8,058 nt of DNA from Armatimonadota bacterium (GTDB taxonomy: Bacteria; Actinomycetota; Acidimicrobiia; Spongiisociales; UBA5794), in assembly GCA_008501565.1 (NCBI GenBank), contig QQUL01000209.1, positions 1 to 8,058 on the forward strand, in the 5' to 3' direction. Position numbers and translations under genes: made by a program. The notes under the pieces were generated by a model, which saw only the letters and a list, made by a program, of their open reading frames with translations, was not told the DNA's origin and searched no databases. Below, in pieces: positions 1 to 6,160 of this stretch (positions within the stretch are counted from its first letter, which is position 1; each line of letters starts with the position of its first letter).

Positions 1-1303
1 GTAGCTCGTAGCTCCAACGGATGGTGTCAGCAAGTGTCTGTTCGCGTCGCCCTGAGGTCGAGCTACTGGTAAGAGCAAGCGGATCGAGTGTTGCGAGAAT
101 GGACTCAGGAGACATCATCCGCGCCCGAGACGCCGCGAGCTCAATCGCGAGCGGTAGGCCGTCGAGACGGGCGACGAGTTGTCTTACAGCATCAGCATTC
201 GACTCATCGAGAGCGAAGGACGCATTCACTTCGGTCGCCCTGTCAACGAAAAGCTGCGTCGCGCTCGATTCAATGTCGAGTGGTGGGATGGCGATGTCGC
301 GTTCGCCACGCAGCCCAAGTGGAGTTCTCGATGTGGCCAATACCTTCGTTTTGGGAGATGCTGCGAGGACTGTTTGGATGTGGGGGATTGCGGTGAGGAT
401 GTGTTCGCAGTTGTCGACGATGAGTAAGGCGTTTCGATCGCGCAGGTAACGAACGACATTCTCGATTGGTGAGACAGACGCGTCGGATGCGGGGAACCCA
501 AGTGCATTGATCAGACTGTTTGGCACGGACTCGGGGTCGGTGATGCCAGCGAGGGGGACGAAGAAGGCACCGTCCCGGAACTTGTTTGAGGCGAGTGTCG
601 CGATCTTGATGGCGAGCCTGGTCTTGCCCGTACCTCCCGGCCCCGTGAGGACGGTCACTCGGCTGGAATCCAAGATCTCAAGGGCGTGGGAAACCTCCCT
701 GTCTCGCCCAATGAATGACGAAAGATCGCGAGGTGCGTTCCGCGGGTGGGTATTGGCGGCGTTCGGCGGTGCCGTGCTGAGTTCGACGCCTTCTGCAATC
801 ACGGCATGAAGGTTCGTTGGCTCTTCGATGTCCTTGAGCCAGAACCCGCCGAGGTCGACAAATGAGACGCTGAACATCACGGTCTTGTGGGCGATCGGAT
901 CGGTCACGAGAATCTGCCCACCGTTCGCCGCGTTTGCGACTCGTGCCGCTATGTGGACGTCGATGCCTGTGTAGTTATCCCCGCCGAGCGTTGCCTCACC
1001 AGAGTGGATCCCCATTCGGACCTTGACACTTTCGGATGAGAGGCCTGGGTCGGAAGCGATGTCTCGCTGGGCTTTGACGGCTGCTGACGTCCCGTCTTCG
1101 ATCGTGGTGAACACTGCGAAGAATGCATCGCCCTCTGTTCGCAGCTCCACGCCGTTGTGGTCGGTGATCGCCCTGCGAATGATGTTGTGATGGGCGTCAA
1201 GGAGATCCGCGTATCGGTCTCCGACCCTGTGCAGAAGCCGAGTCGAGCCCTCAATGTCGGTGAAGAGGTAGGTCACAAGGCCGGTAGGCAGCGTCTCGGG
1301 CAT
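1..1303 (-). CDS. Class III adenylate/guanylate cyclase fused to NB-ARC-type ATPase (C-terminus outside window)
   Basis: Reading down the minus strand from the ATG at 1303 gives 434 uninterrupted codons that run off the left edge, so the C-terminus is missing. Residues 9-170 are a class III nucleotide cyclase catalytic domain: FTDIEGST at 14-21 with metal-binding D16, EGDAFFAVF at 57-65 with D59, and a VHIAARV stretch at 116-122 with R121. Residues 195-400 are a STAND/NB-ARC P-loop module: Walker A GPGGTGKT at 221-228, Walker B LLIVDN at 293-298, ATSRTPLG at 323-330 and GLPLAIELA at 382-390. Known relatives are large actinobacterial signalling proteins with TPR repeats and sometimes a LuxR helix-turn-helix after the ATPase; whether these follow here cannot be seen. 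R55 and H117 replace the usual Lys and Asn of active cyclases, so activity is uncertain. The start is supported by the family's typical N-terminus and by a -10 box 6 bases upstream. Confidence 0.93.
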   Translation of the reverse strand, partial: MPETLPTGLVTYLFTDIEGSTRLLHRVGDRYADLLDAHHNIIRRAITDHNGVELRTEGDAFFAVFTTIEDGTSAAVKAQRDIASDPGLSSESVKVRMGIHSGEATLGGDNYTGIDVHIAARVANAANGGQILVTDPIAHKTVMFSVSFVDLGGFWLKDIEEPTNLHAVIAEGVELSTAPPNAANTHPRNAPRDLSSFIGRDREVSHALEILDSSRVTVLTGPGGTGKTRLAIKIATLASNKFRDGAFFVPLAGITDPESVPNSLINALGFPASDASVSPIENVVRYLRDRNALLIVDNCEHILTAIPHIQTVLAASPKTKVLATSRTPLGLRGERDIAIPPLDIESSATQLFVDRATEVNASFALDESNADAVRQLVARLDGLPLAIELAASRARMMSPESILATLDPLALTSSSTSGRREQTLADTIRWSYEL

Positions 1304-1309
1304 GGGCGC

Positions 1310-1315
1310 ATCGTA
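1310..1315 (-). promoter_or_regulatory. Putative -10 box for leaderless transcription of the cyclase gene
   Basis: On the minus strand the hexamer TACGAT (TANNNT) ends 6 bases before the ATG at 1303, so transcription would begin at or next to the A of the start codon. No Shine-Dalgarno sequence lies between, and there is no clear -35 element. The site lies in the 39-base gap after the PLP enzyme's stop codon, which suggests the cyclase has its own promoter even though it follows that gene on the same strand. The assignment is by pattern only. Confidence 0.5.
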
Positions 1316-1342
1316 TCGTCGCGGACTGCCCTCGTACGGTGA

Positions 1343-2533
1343 TCAATAGCTGGAAAGCACCGACGGAGCCTCCACGAGACGTTCGTAGTCTCCGAGCGTG
1401 TTGTAGCCGTGCGCCGACAGGCGGATGAAGGTCGATCCCTGGAATTGGGTGAAGATGACGTCGGTCTTGAGCTGGTTCCTGATGATGAGCGATGCCCCGT
1501 TGAGTTCTTGCTGAGTGAGCGAACGGATGGGCATCTCGATGAGCCTCATCCACGGTGCAGCCGATCCCTCGGGCCTCGGATCGGGTGAGACGCCCCATGC
1601 CTCAGCGAGTTCATCCCCGGCGTCGTGCAGGATTTTCGTGATGTGTTCGTCGAGACCGGCGGCGATCAAACGGTCCATGATCTGGGTCGCCAGCGGTGCC
1701 GAGAGATATGCCGCCTTTGCGTCGGTGCCGATCCAGGTGAAGGAGCGGGGGAAGGCCTCGTCCCCGGTCCAGGAACGGAAGGCTGGCGCCATGTCTGATC
1801 CTCGCTCGGTCACGATGACCGCTGTTCCTGTGGACGCACAGACCCACTTGTGGAGGTTTGACACCCACGCGTCAGCGCCTGCTACAACGGGGTCCCGTTC
1901 CATCCCGGCGGCATGGGCCGCATCGATCACGATCCGAGTCTCGGGCGACAACGCTCGGATTGCGGGGATCAATGCCTCAACAGGCAGCCTCATGGCGGTT
2001 GCCGACGAGATCTGGTCCAGGACGATCACCGATGGTGTGTATTGCTCGACCGCCTCCAACACCGCATCGCCGATGCTTGCTGCATCACCGATCGAATCCA
2101 GCTCTACTTCCTCGTAGCTGGTTGCGAGCCGTGGAGCGAGCCCAACAAGGCCGTAGCGGATACCCCCGTACCCGAGGTTGGTCGTGAGAATCGGGCCCTG
2201 GGGCGTGGCGTAAGCGCCCACTGCCTCCAAAACAGCCGTACTTGCGTTGTGGGTGAACGCCACAGCGTGATCAGCTGGGACGCCAAGGAATTCCCCGATT
2301 TCATCGGCGGCCGCTTCGATTCTGTCGTGATGGTCGTAGCGAAAGAACCGTGCAGGATCTTGGTCAGTCTCAACCTCGATCGCGGCATGCAGTGTCCGCA
2401 CCGCCAGAAAGGTCCGCCCATACGAGCCATGGTTGGCGAGCGCGATATCACCCGCTGGCTGCCACAGCTCTGACCATTCGCGTGTGTCGATGAGTTCCCG
2501 TGTTTCGGGGGTGAGTGTCATCGACTCTGGCAT
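1343..2533 (-). CDS. Aminotransferase class V-fold PLP enzyme, isopenicillin N epimerase-like
   Basis: A 396-residue PLP-dependent fold-type I enzyme of the class V (NifS/CefD-like) group. Visible marks are LANHGSYG near residues 33-40, THNAST at 95-100 (phosphate and ring contact region), the cofactor-binding Asp in VIDAAHAAG (D204, then H207), the Schiff-base Lys in NLHKW (K229), and the C-terminal IRLSAHGYNT at 370-379 with its substrate-carboxylate Arg. This layout matches proteins annotated as isopenicillin N epimerase-like or cysteine desulfurase-like. No beta-lactam genes are nearby, so an epimerase role is not implied; the substrate is unknown, probably an amino acid or amine. An in-frame GTG at 2605 would add 24 residues of unlike composition. 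The ATG at 2533 is preferred because family similarity begins just after it and a TATCGT box lies 6 bases upstream. The cyclase gene follows 39 bases downstream on the same strand. Confidence 0.9.
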   Translation of the reverse strand: MPESMTLTPETRELIDTREWSELWQPAGDIALANHGSYGRTFLAVRTLHAAIEVETDQDPARFFRYDHHDRIEAAADEIGEFLGVPADHAVAFTHNASTAVLEAVGAYATPQGPILTTNLGYGGIRYGLVGLAPRLATSYEEVELDSIGDAASIGDAVLEAVEQYTPSVIVLDQISSATAMRLPVEALIPAIRALSPETRIVIDAAHAAGMERDPVVAGADAWVSNLHKWVCASTGTAVIVTERGSDMAPAFRSWTGDEAFPRSFTWIGTDAKAAYLSAPLATQIMDRLIAAGLDEHITKILHDAGDELAEAWGVSPDPRPEGSAAPWMRLIEMPIRSLTQQELNGASLIIRNQLKTDVIFTQFQGSTFIRLSAHGYNTLGDYERLVEAPSVLSSY

Positions 2534-2539
2534 TGCGCG

Positions 2540-2545
2540 ACGATA
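2540..2545 (-). promoter_or_regulatory. Putative -10 box for leaderless transcription of the PLP enzyme gene
   Basis: Minus-strand TATCGT (TANNNT) is followed by six bases and then the ATG at 2533. This would place the transcription start on the start codon. There is no purine-rich ribosome site upstream of that ATG and no recognisable -35. The site supports choosing 2533 over the in-frame GTG at 2605. Confidence 0.5.
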
Positions 2546-2605
2546 GCTTGCGGCAGCACACGACACCACCGCTGGGAACGGGTAGCCATTTGAGCGACAG
2601 ACCAC

Positions 2606-2611
2606 TAGCTT
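2606..2611 (+). promoter_or_regulatory. Putative -10 box for leaderless transcription of the lipoprotein gene
   Basis: TAGCTT (TANNNT) is followed by six bases and then the GTG at 2618, the same geometry as the two minus-strand boxes at 2540-2545 and 1310-1315. The in-frame TAG formed by its first three bases rules out any longer N-terminus. No Shine-Dalgarno sequence is present. The octamer TAGCTTGC that begins here also occurs at 2544-2551, inside the opposing promoter. Confidence 0.5.
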
Positions 2612-2617
2612 GCCGCT

Positions 2618-4423
2618 GTGAGAAATCGAGGCACAGTGGTGGCAGTCTTGGCACTCGTCGTTGCGTCGTGCACGAGCACCTCAACCCCGACGACGACCAT
2701 CGTTGATGTCGCGACGGAAACGACCTCGACATCGGTGGCGCCGGATTCCTCCACAACCTCCGTGATCACGTCGACTTTTGGATCTGCAGACATCGTCTTC
2801 ACCGGTGGTGACGTTGTCACGATGGATCCCGAATTCGGGACTGTTGAGGCGATCGCAGTCACGGGCGAGACGATCACTGCTGTCGGTTCGGCCGACGAGA
2901 TCGCGATCTACATCGGCGCGGATACACAGGTCATTGATCTTGCGGGGAACACGCTCATCCCGGGATTCGTCGATGCACACACGCACGTCCTCACCGATAT
3001 GGGTGGCATCGAGGCCGGACAGCCACTCGCACTCGAGGTTGGCATCACCTCCCTTGGCGATGCGCACATCGAACAGGGTTGGCCCGAGCAGTTCATTGAT
3101 GCTTCAGACCGTGGCGTGCTCAAGGTGCGAACCAGTCTGTATCTCGGACGTATGGATCCATGTGGGGTCGACGAAGGGTTCTGGTACGACGAGTATCCGC
3201 CAGATGCTGTCCTCGGGGACCGCCTCAGGATCGGCGGTGTCAAGCTTTTTAACGACGGAGGGTCGTGCGCAAACATCGCGGCAAGCGAAGAGATCCTCGA
3301 TGACTACTTTGTCCAGGAGCCGTTCCACGATGTTGAGACGCTCGCGGCATTGATTGGGGAAGCAGACGCTGCGGGATATCAGGTCATTGTCCATTCGCAG
3401 GGCGATCTGGCGATCGCCGTGGTTCAGGATGCCTATGAGCAGGTGCTTGATGGGCGCGAGAACGTGCTGCATCACCGCATTGAACACAACGCGTTTCTCA
3501 CCGAAGAGGTCGTGGGAAGATACAGCGAGATCGGCATCATCCCGACCATGTTCGGGATCTCATCGGCATGCGTCGCCGATATCGGATGGACCGACTTCTA
3601 CAAGCAATACGGCGACCGACCGGGGTTGATCGTCGATGCCAACCCCGATCTGATCGTGGCGTGGCACGGAGACGACCCGTCGCTGCTTCCGGTCAGTCCG
3701 ATCATTGAACTGTTCAATCTGGTGACACGGTCAAACATCGCAGAGGATGGCTCGCTGTGCGAGGCCCCTGATTGGATGGCCGATGGCGGTGTCACTGTTG
3801 AGCAGGGCCTGGCGATGATGACGATCAATGCGGCATACGCACTGCGTCAGGAAGACGTGGTCGGGTCCCTGACACCGGGCAAGCTCGCCGATCTGGTCGT
3901 GTTGACGGGGAACCCGTTGACGGTTCCGTCATCCGAGATTCCCGGGATCGGAGTTCTGGCGACCATCATCGGTGGTGTCACCGAATACTGCGCCTCTGGA
4001 ATGGACGAGTTCTGCTCCGGCGTTGTTCCTCCCGAGGTACCCGAAGCCTCGGCATCGATGAGCAGGGATGGTCAGGGGCCTGAGCTCGCGTTCGATGGTT
4101 CAATCGATCCGGAATCGTTCTGGTCATCGGGTGCAGATGCACCCCAATGGATTCAGTACGCCTTCCCGGAACCCGTATCGTTGGCTGAACTGGCCTTCAC
4201 GGTCTATCAGAACCCCCCGGGTTCAACTGTCCACAGCCTTGAAGTCATGGTCGGTGGCGAGTGGACGCTCGTGGAGACCTTCGACGGCCCGACCGAGACC
4301 GGTCAGATCCTCAGATGGACACCTGATGCCGCGATCGATGGCGTCGAGGCGTTTCGGATGACCACCGTCGAGAGCCTCTCGTGGCCCGAATGGTTCGAGA
4401 TCGGGATCGGTATCTCCAAGTAG
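2618..4423 (+). CDS. Predicted lipoprotein: compact YtcJ-like amidohydrolase with C-terminal discoidin domain
   Basis: A 601-residue protein in four parts. Residues 1-18 are a lipoprotein signal with a basic start (MRNR), a hydrophobic core and lipobox VASC, predicting lipid attachment at C18. Residues 19-54 are a Ser/Thr-rich tether. Residues 56-455 are an amidohydrolase of the Amidohydro_3/YtcJ group: DAHTH with H121 and H123, VKLFNDGG with K209, VHSQGD with H259, RIEH with H290, an Asp in HGDDPS (350-355), and the closing LTPGKLADLVVL at 418-429. Residues about 475-600 resemble an F5/8 type C (discoidin) domain, with LAFDGS, WIQYAF and a final EIGIGI. Such enzymes hydrolyse C-N bonds of amides or cyclic amides; the substrate here is unknown. 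The stretch between the first metal site and K209 is short for YtcJ relatives. The GTG start is fixed by an upstream in-frame stop and the basic signal N-region. It probably acts outside the membrane. Confidence 0.9.
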   Translation: MRNRGTVVAVLALVVASCTSTSTPTTTIVDVATETTSTSVAPDSSTTSVITSTFGSADIVFTGGDVVTMDPEFGTVEAIAVTGETITAVGSADEIAIYIGADTQVIDLAGNTLIPGFVDAHTHVLTDMGGIEAGQPLALEVGITSLGDAHIEQGWPEQFIDASDRGVLKVRTSLYLGRMDPCGVDEGFWYDEYPPDAVLGDRLRIGGVKLFNDGGSCANIAASEEILDDYFVQEPFHDVETLAALIGEADAAGYQVIVHSQGDLAIAVVQDAYEQVLDGRENVLHHRIEHNAFLTEEVVGRYSEIGIIPTMFGISSACVADIGWTDFYKQYGDRPGLIVDANPDLIVAWHGDDPSLLPVSPIIELFNLVTRSNIAEDGSLCEAPDWMADGGVTVEQGLAMMTINAAYALRQEDVVGSLTPGKLADLVVLTGNPLTVPSSEIPGIGVLATIIGGVTEYCASGMDEFCSGVVPPEVPEASASMSRDGQGPELAFDGSIDPESFWSSGADAPQWIQYAFPEPVSLAELAFTVYQNPPGSTVHSLEVMVGGEWTLVETFDGPTETGQILRWTPDAAIDGVEAFRMTTVESLSWPEWFEIGIGISK

Positions 4424-4452
4424 CGACAGACCACGAGCACACGCGGGTGCAG

Positions 4453-4896
4453 CTACTCCTCGCCGATGTCCTCGTTCCACAGATCCGGATGGCTCGTGAT
4501 GAAGGACTGCATCATGTCGACGCACTCGGGACTGTCGAGCACCCGCACGTCGACACCGCGGCTTCGGAGGTGGTCCTCGGCACCCATGAACGTGAGGTTC
4601 TCCCCGATGACGACACTGGGTATTCCATAGAGCAGGATGGCACCGGTGCACATGTCGCACGGTGACAGCGTCGTGTAGATGGTTGATCGCCGATACACCG
4701 ACGCCGGTTGACGACCGGCATTCTCAAGCGCATCCGTCTCGCCGTGGAGGATTGCCGACCCCTTCTGGATGCGTCGATTGCGCCCACGCCCGATGATGTC
4801 GCCGTCAACGACGAGTACCGAGCCGATCGGGATGCCACCCTCGGCCAGCCCCATGCGAGCTTCGTCGATTGCGGCTTGGAGAAACGGATCGGTCAT
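4453..4896 (-). CDS. Cytosine deaminase, yeast Fcy1-like zinc deaminase
   Basis: A 147-residue member of the cytidine/deoxycytidylate deaminase fold. The zinc motif is HGE (H51, catalytic E53) with SPCDMC (C80, C83). It matches Saccharomyces Fcy1 beyond the zinc site: EGGIPIG at 19-25, N40, QKGSA at 44-48, LYTTLSPCDMCTGAI-type spacing, GEN plus F103, and the C-terminal tail with W140 and EDIGE (D143). In Fcy1 the equivalents N51, F114 and D155 hold the cytosine ring, so deamination of cytosine to uracil in pyrimidine salvage is the likely reaction. The family comparison is from memory. Other small deaminases (guanine, tRNA adenosine) share the zinc motif but not this tail. It follows the transsulfuration enzyme by 10 bases, so the two are probably co-transcribed; no good Shine-Dalgarno precedes the ATG, which suggests translational coupling. 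It converges with the lipoprotein gene, leaving 29 bases between the stops. Confidence 0.92.
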   Translation of the reverse strand: MTDPFLQAAIDEARMGLAEGGIPIGSVLVVDGDIIGRGRNRRIQKGSAILHGETDALENAGRQPASVYRRSTIYTTLSPCDMCTGAILLYGIPSVVIGENLTFMGAEDHLRSRGVDVRVLDSPECVDMMQSFITSHPDLWNEDIGEE

Positions 4897-4906
4897 GCGG
4901 GAACAC

Positions 4907-6082
4907 TCATGCGAGGACAGCCAATGCTTCGTCGAGGTCGTTGATCAGATCTGCCGTGTCCTCGATCCCTGCCGAGTACCGGACGAGGTTCTCGGGAATG
5001 CCGAGCGATGCCCGCTCCTCGGCGGTCAGCTCAACGTGACTGGTGGTGGCTGGCGGCCCGACCACGGTTTCGACGGCACCGAGGTTGGCCGCGCGGTGTG
5101 CGAGTCGGAGTCGTGGGAGCACCTTTCGCACGGAGTCGAAGCCACCCTTGATCGAGAAGGAAAGCACGCCACCGAATCCGCGCATCTGGCTCTTGGCGAT
5201 CTCGTGGCCGGGATGCGACTCGAGACCGGGGTAGTACACACCATCGATGGCGGGGTGGCTGGTGAGATGTGTGGCAATGGCCATGGCGTTCTCGTTGTGT
5301 TTGGCGACCCTGAGGGGCAGCGTCTTGATCGAACGCAGCAAGAGATATGCGGCGAAAGGGCCGAGTGCCGCGCCGGTGATCTCACGGTATCGGTAGATCC
5401 GCTCGACAAGCTCCGCGTCCCCGCAAACGACACCGCCGAGGGCGTCGGCGTGACCACCAAGAAACTTCGTCGCGGAGTGGATCACGAGATCGGCGCCGAG
5501 TTCGAGCGGACGTTGGTTGATGGGCGTCGCAAAGGTGTTGTCAACCACGACGGTCGCGCCCACACGGTGAGCCGCTCTGGAGAGCCTTTCGAGATCGAGG
5601 ATCTTGAGCGTTGGGTTGGTCGGTGTCTCGAGGTACACCAGGTTGCAACCCTCGGCAATCTCGGCCTCGATGGTGTCGTGGTCGGCGGTGTCGCACAGGG
5701 TCGTCCTGATCCCGAGTCTGGGGAGGAAGTCGAGGAACAGCTTCGAGGTACCGCCGTAGGTGTCGCGCACCGATACGACACGCTCGCCCGGGTCCAACAG
5801 GGTGTGGAGTGTGTCTGATATCGCCGCCATGCCGGTCGCAAAGGCGGTCGCTGCCTCGGCGTGTTCCAACGCAGCGACCTTGGCTTCGAATGCGGCCACG
5901 GTCGGGTTGGTGTTGCGCCCATAGATGTGTCCGTCGGCTTCGCCCTTTGCGACGGCAAGCCACTCGTCCACATCGTGGTATCCGAAGCTCACGGAGGCAG
6001 CGATGGGAACTTGCGTTGACCGCTGCCATTTGGTCCCAGCCTCACCGGCCCATACAGCTTGGGTCCCGTCCCCGTACTCCAT
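4907..6082 (-). CDS. Transsulfuration-family PLP enzyme (cystathionine gamma-synthase/lyase-like)
   Basis: A 391-residue Cys/Met metabolism PLP enzyme. Numbered from the ATG at 6082, it has YGRNTNPT at 54-61 (Y54 and R56 reach the neighbouring subunit's PLP phosphate), TGMAAIS at 83-89, RDTYGGTS with Y109, VVVDNTFATP with D181, HSATKFLGGH with Schiff-base K206, and LVRYSAGIED with R368. The YGGT motif points to cystathionine gamma-synthase or gamma-lyase and away from methionine gamma-lyase, which usually carries Cys there. NLG at 333-335 replaces the common SLG, so the exact substrate is open. The likely reaction is gamma-replacement or gamma-elimination on a homoserine ester or cystathionine. 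The ATG at 6082 is chosen over one 24 bases upstream because AGGAG precedes it by 6 bases. It heads a probable two-gene operon with the cytosine deaminase and diverges from the M20 gene. Confidence 0.93.
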   Translation of the reverse strand: MEYGDGTQAVWAGEAGTKWQRSTQVPIAASVSFGYHDVDEWLAVAKGEADGHIYGRNTNPTVAAFEAKVAALEHAEAATAFATGMAAISDTLHTLLDPGERVVSVRDTYGGTSKLFLDFLPRLGIRTTLCDTADHDTIEAEIAEGCNLVYLETPTNPTLKILDLERLSRAAHRVGATVVVDNTFATPINQRPLELGADLVIHSATKFLGGHADALGGVVCGDAELVERIYRYREITGAALGPFAAYLLLRSIKTLPLRVAKHNENAMAIATHLTSHPAIDGVYYPGLESHPGHEIAKSQMRGFGGVLSFSIKGGFDSVRKVLPRLRLAHRAANLGAVETVVGPPATTSHVELTAEERASLGIPENLVRYSAGIEDTADLINDLDEALAVLA

Positions 6083-6088
6083 TGATCT

Positions 6089-6093
6089 CTCCT
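6089..6093 (-). promoter_or_regulatory. Shine-Dalgarno sequence of the transsulfuration enzyme
   Basis: Minus-strand AGGAG lies six bases before the ATG at 6082. It decides the start against the in-frame ATG at 6106, which would place this site inside the coding region and has no comparable site of its own. Confidence 0.75.
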
Positions 6094-6109
6094 GTAGCCG
6101 ACCCACTCG

Positions 6110-6135
6110 ACCGTAGCGGCACCGGGTACGCTACC
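6110..6135. promoter_or_regulatory. Back-to-back promoter candidates with inverted repeat between divergent genes
   Basis: The 78-base gap between the transsulfuration enzyme and the M20 gene holds TACGGT on the minus strand (6115-6110) and TACGCT on the plus strand (6127-6132). Both are TANNNT-type -10 candidates and would give leaders of roughly 20 bases in each direction, enough to carry the visible Shine-Dalgarno sites. An inverted repeat, GTAGCG at 6113-6118 and CGCTAC at 6129-6134, covers both boxes. A regulator bound there could affect both genes, and simultaneous polymerase binding looks difficult. The -35 regions are not recognisable, so this rests on short matches. Confidence 0.35.
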
Positions 6136-6150
6136 GAATCACGTCCAAGG

Positions 6151-6155
6151 GGAGG
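6151..6155 (+). promoter_or_regulatory. Shine-Dalgarno sequence of the M20 hydrolase
   Basis: GGAGG, within a longer purine run from 6147, ends five bases before the GTG at 6161. It supports the GTG as the start codon. Confidence 0.8.
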
Positions 6156-6160
6156 TCGAG

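Noticed and set aside
1515..2473. Plus-strand open frames of 200 and 186 codons
   Set aside because: They are antisense shadows of the class V PLP enzyme, whose catalytic residues are intact on the minus strand; no motif was seen in either.
1343..2533. Beta-lactam biosynthesis, suggested by similarity to isopenicillin N epimerase
   Set aside because: No isopenicillin N synthase, ACV synthetase or expandase gene is present, and this family is widespread outside beta-lactam clusters.
2534..2605. N-terminal extension of the PLP enzyme from the GTG at 2605
   Set aside because: The extra 24 residues do not resemble the family, there is no ribosome site, and the -10 box before 2533 would lie inside the coding region.
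4397..4416. Inverted repeat GAGAT/ATCTC at the end of the lipoprotein gene
   Set aside because: A five-base stem inside coding sequence without a T-run; the codons encode the expected end of the discoidin-like domain.
4424..4452. Possible bidirectional terminator between convergent genes (GCAC at 4437-4440 with GTGC at 4447-4450)
   Set aside because: The stem is only four base pairs and no T-run follows on either strand.
4769..5818. A 349-codon open frame on the plus strand
   Set aside because: It lies antisense to the cytosine deaminase and transsulfuration genes, both with full family motifs. Its translation has no recognisable domain, and long antisense frames are common in GC-rich coding DNA.
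6083..6106. Longer start of the transsulfuration enzyme at the ATG at 6106
   Set aside because: The strong AGGAG site lies between this ATG and the one at 6082 with ideal spacing for the latter.
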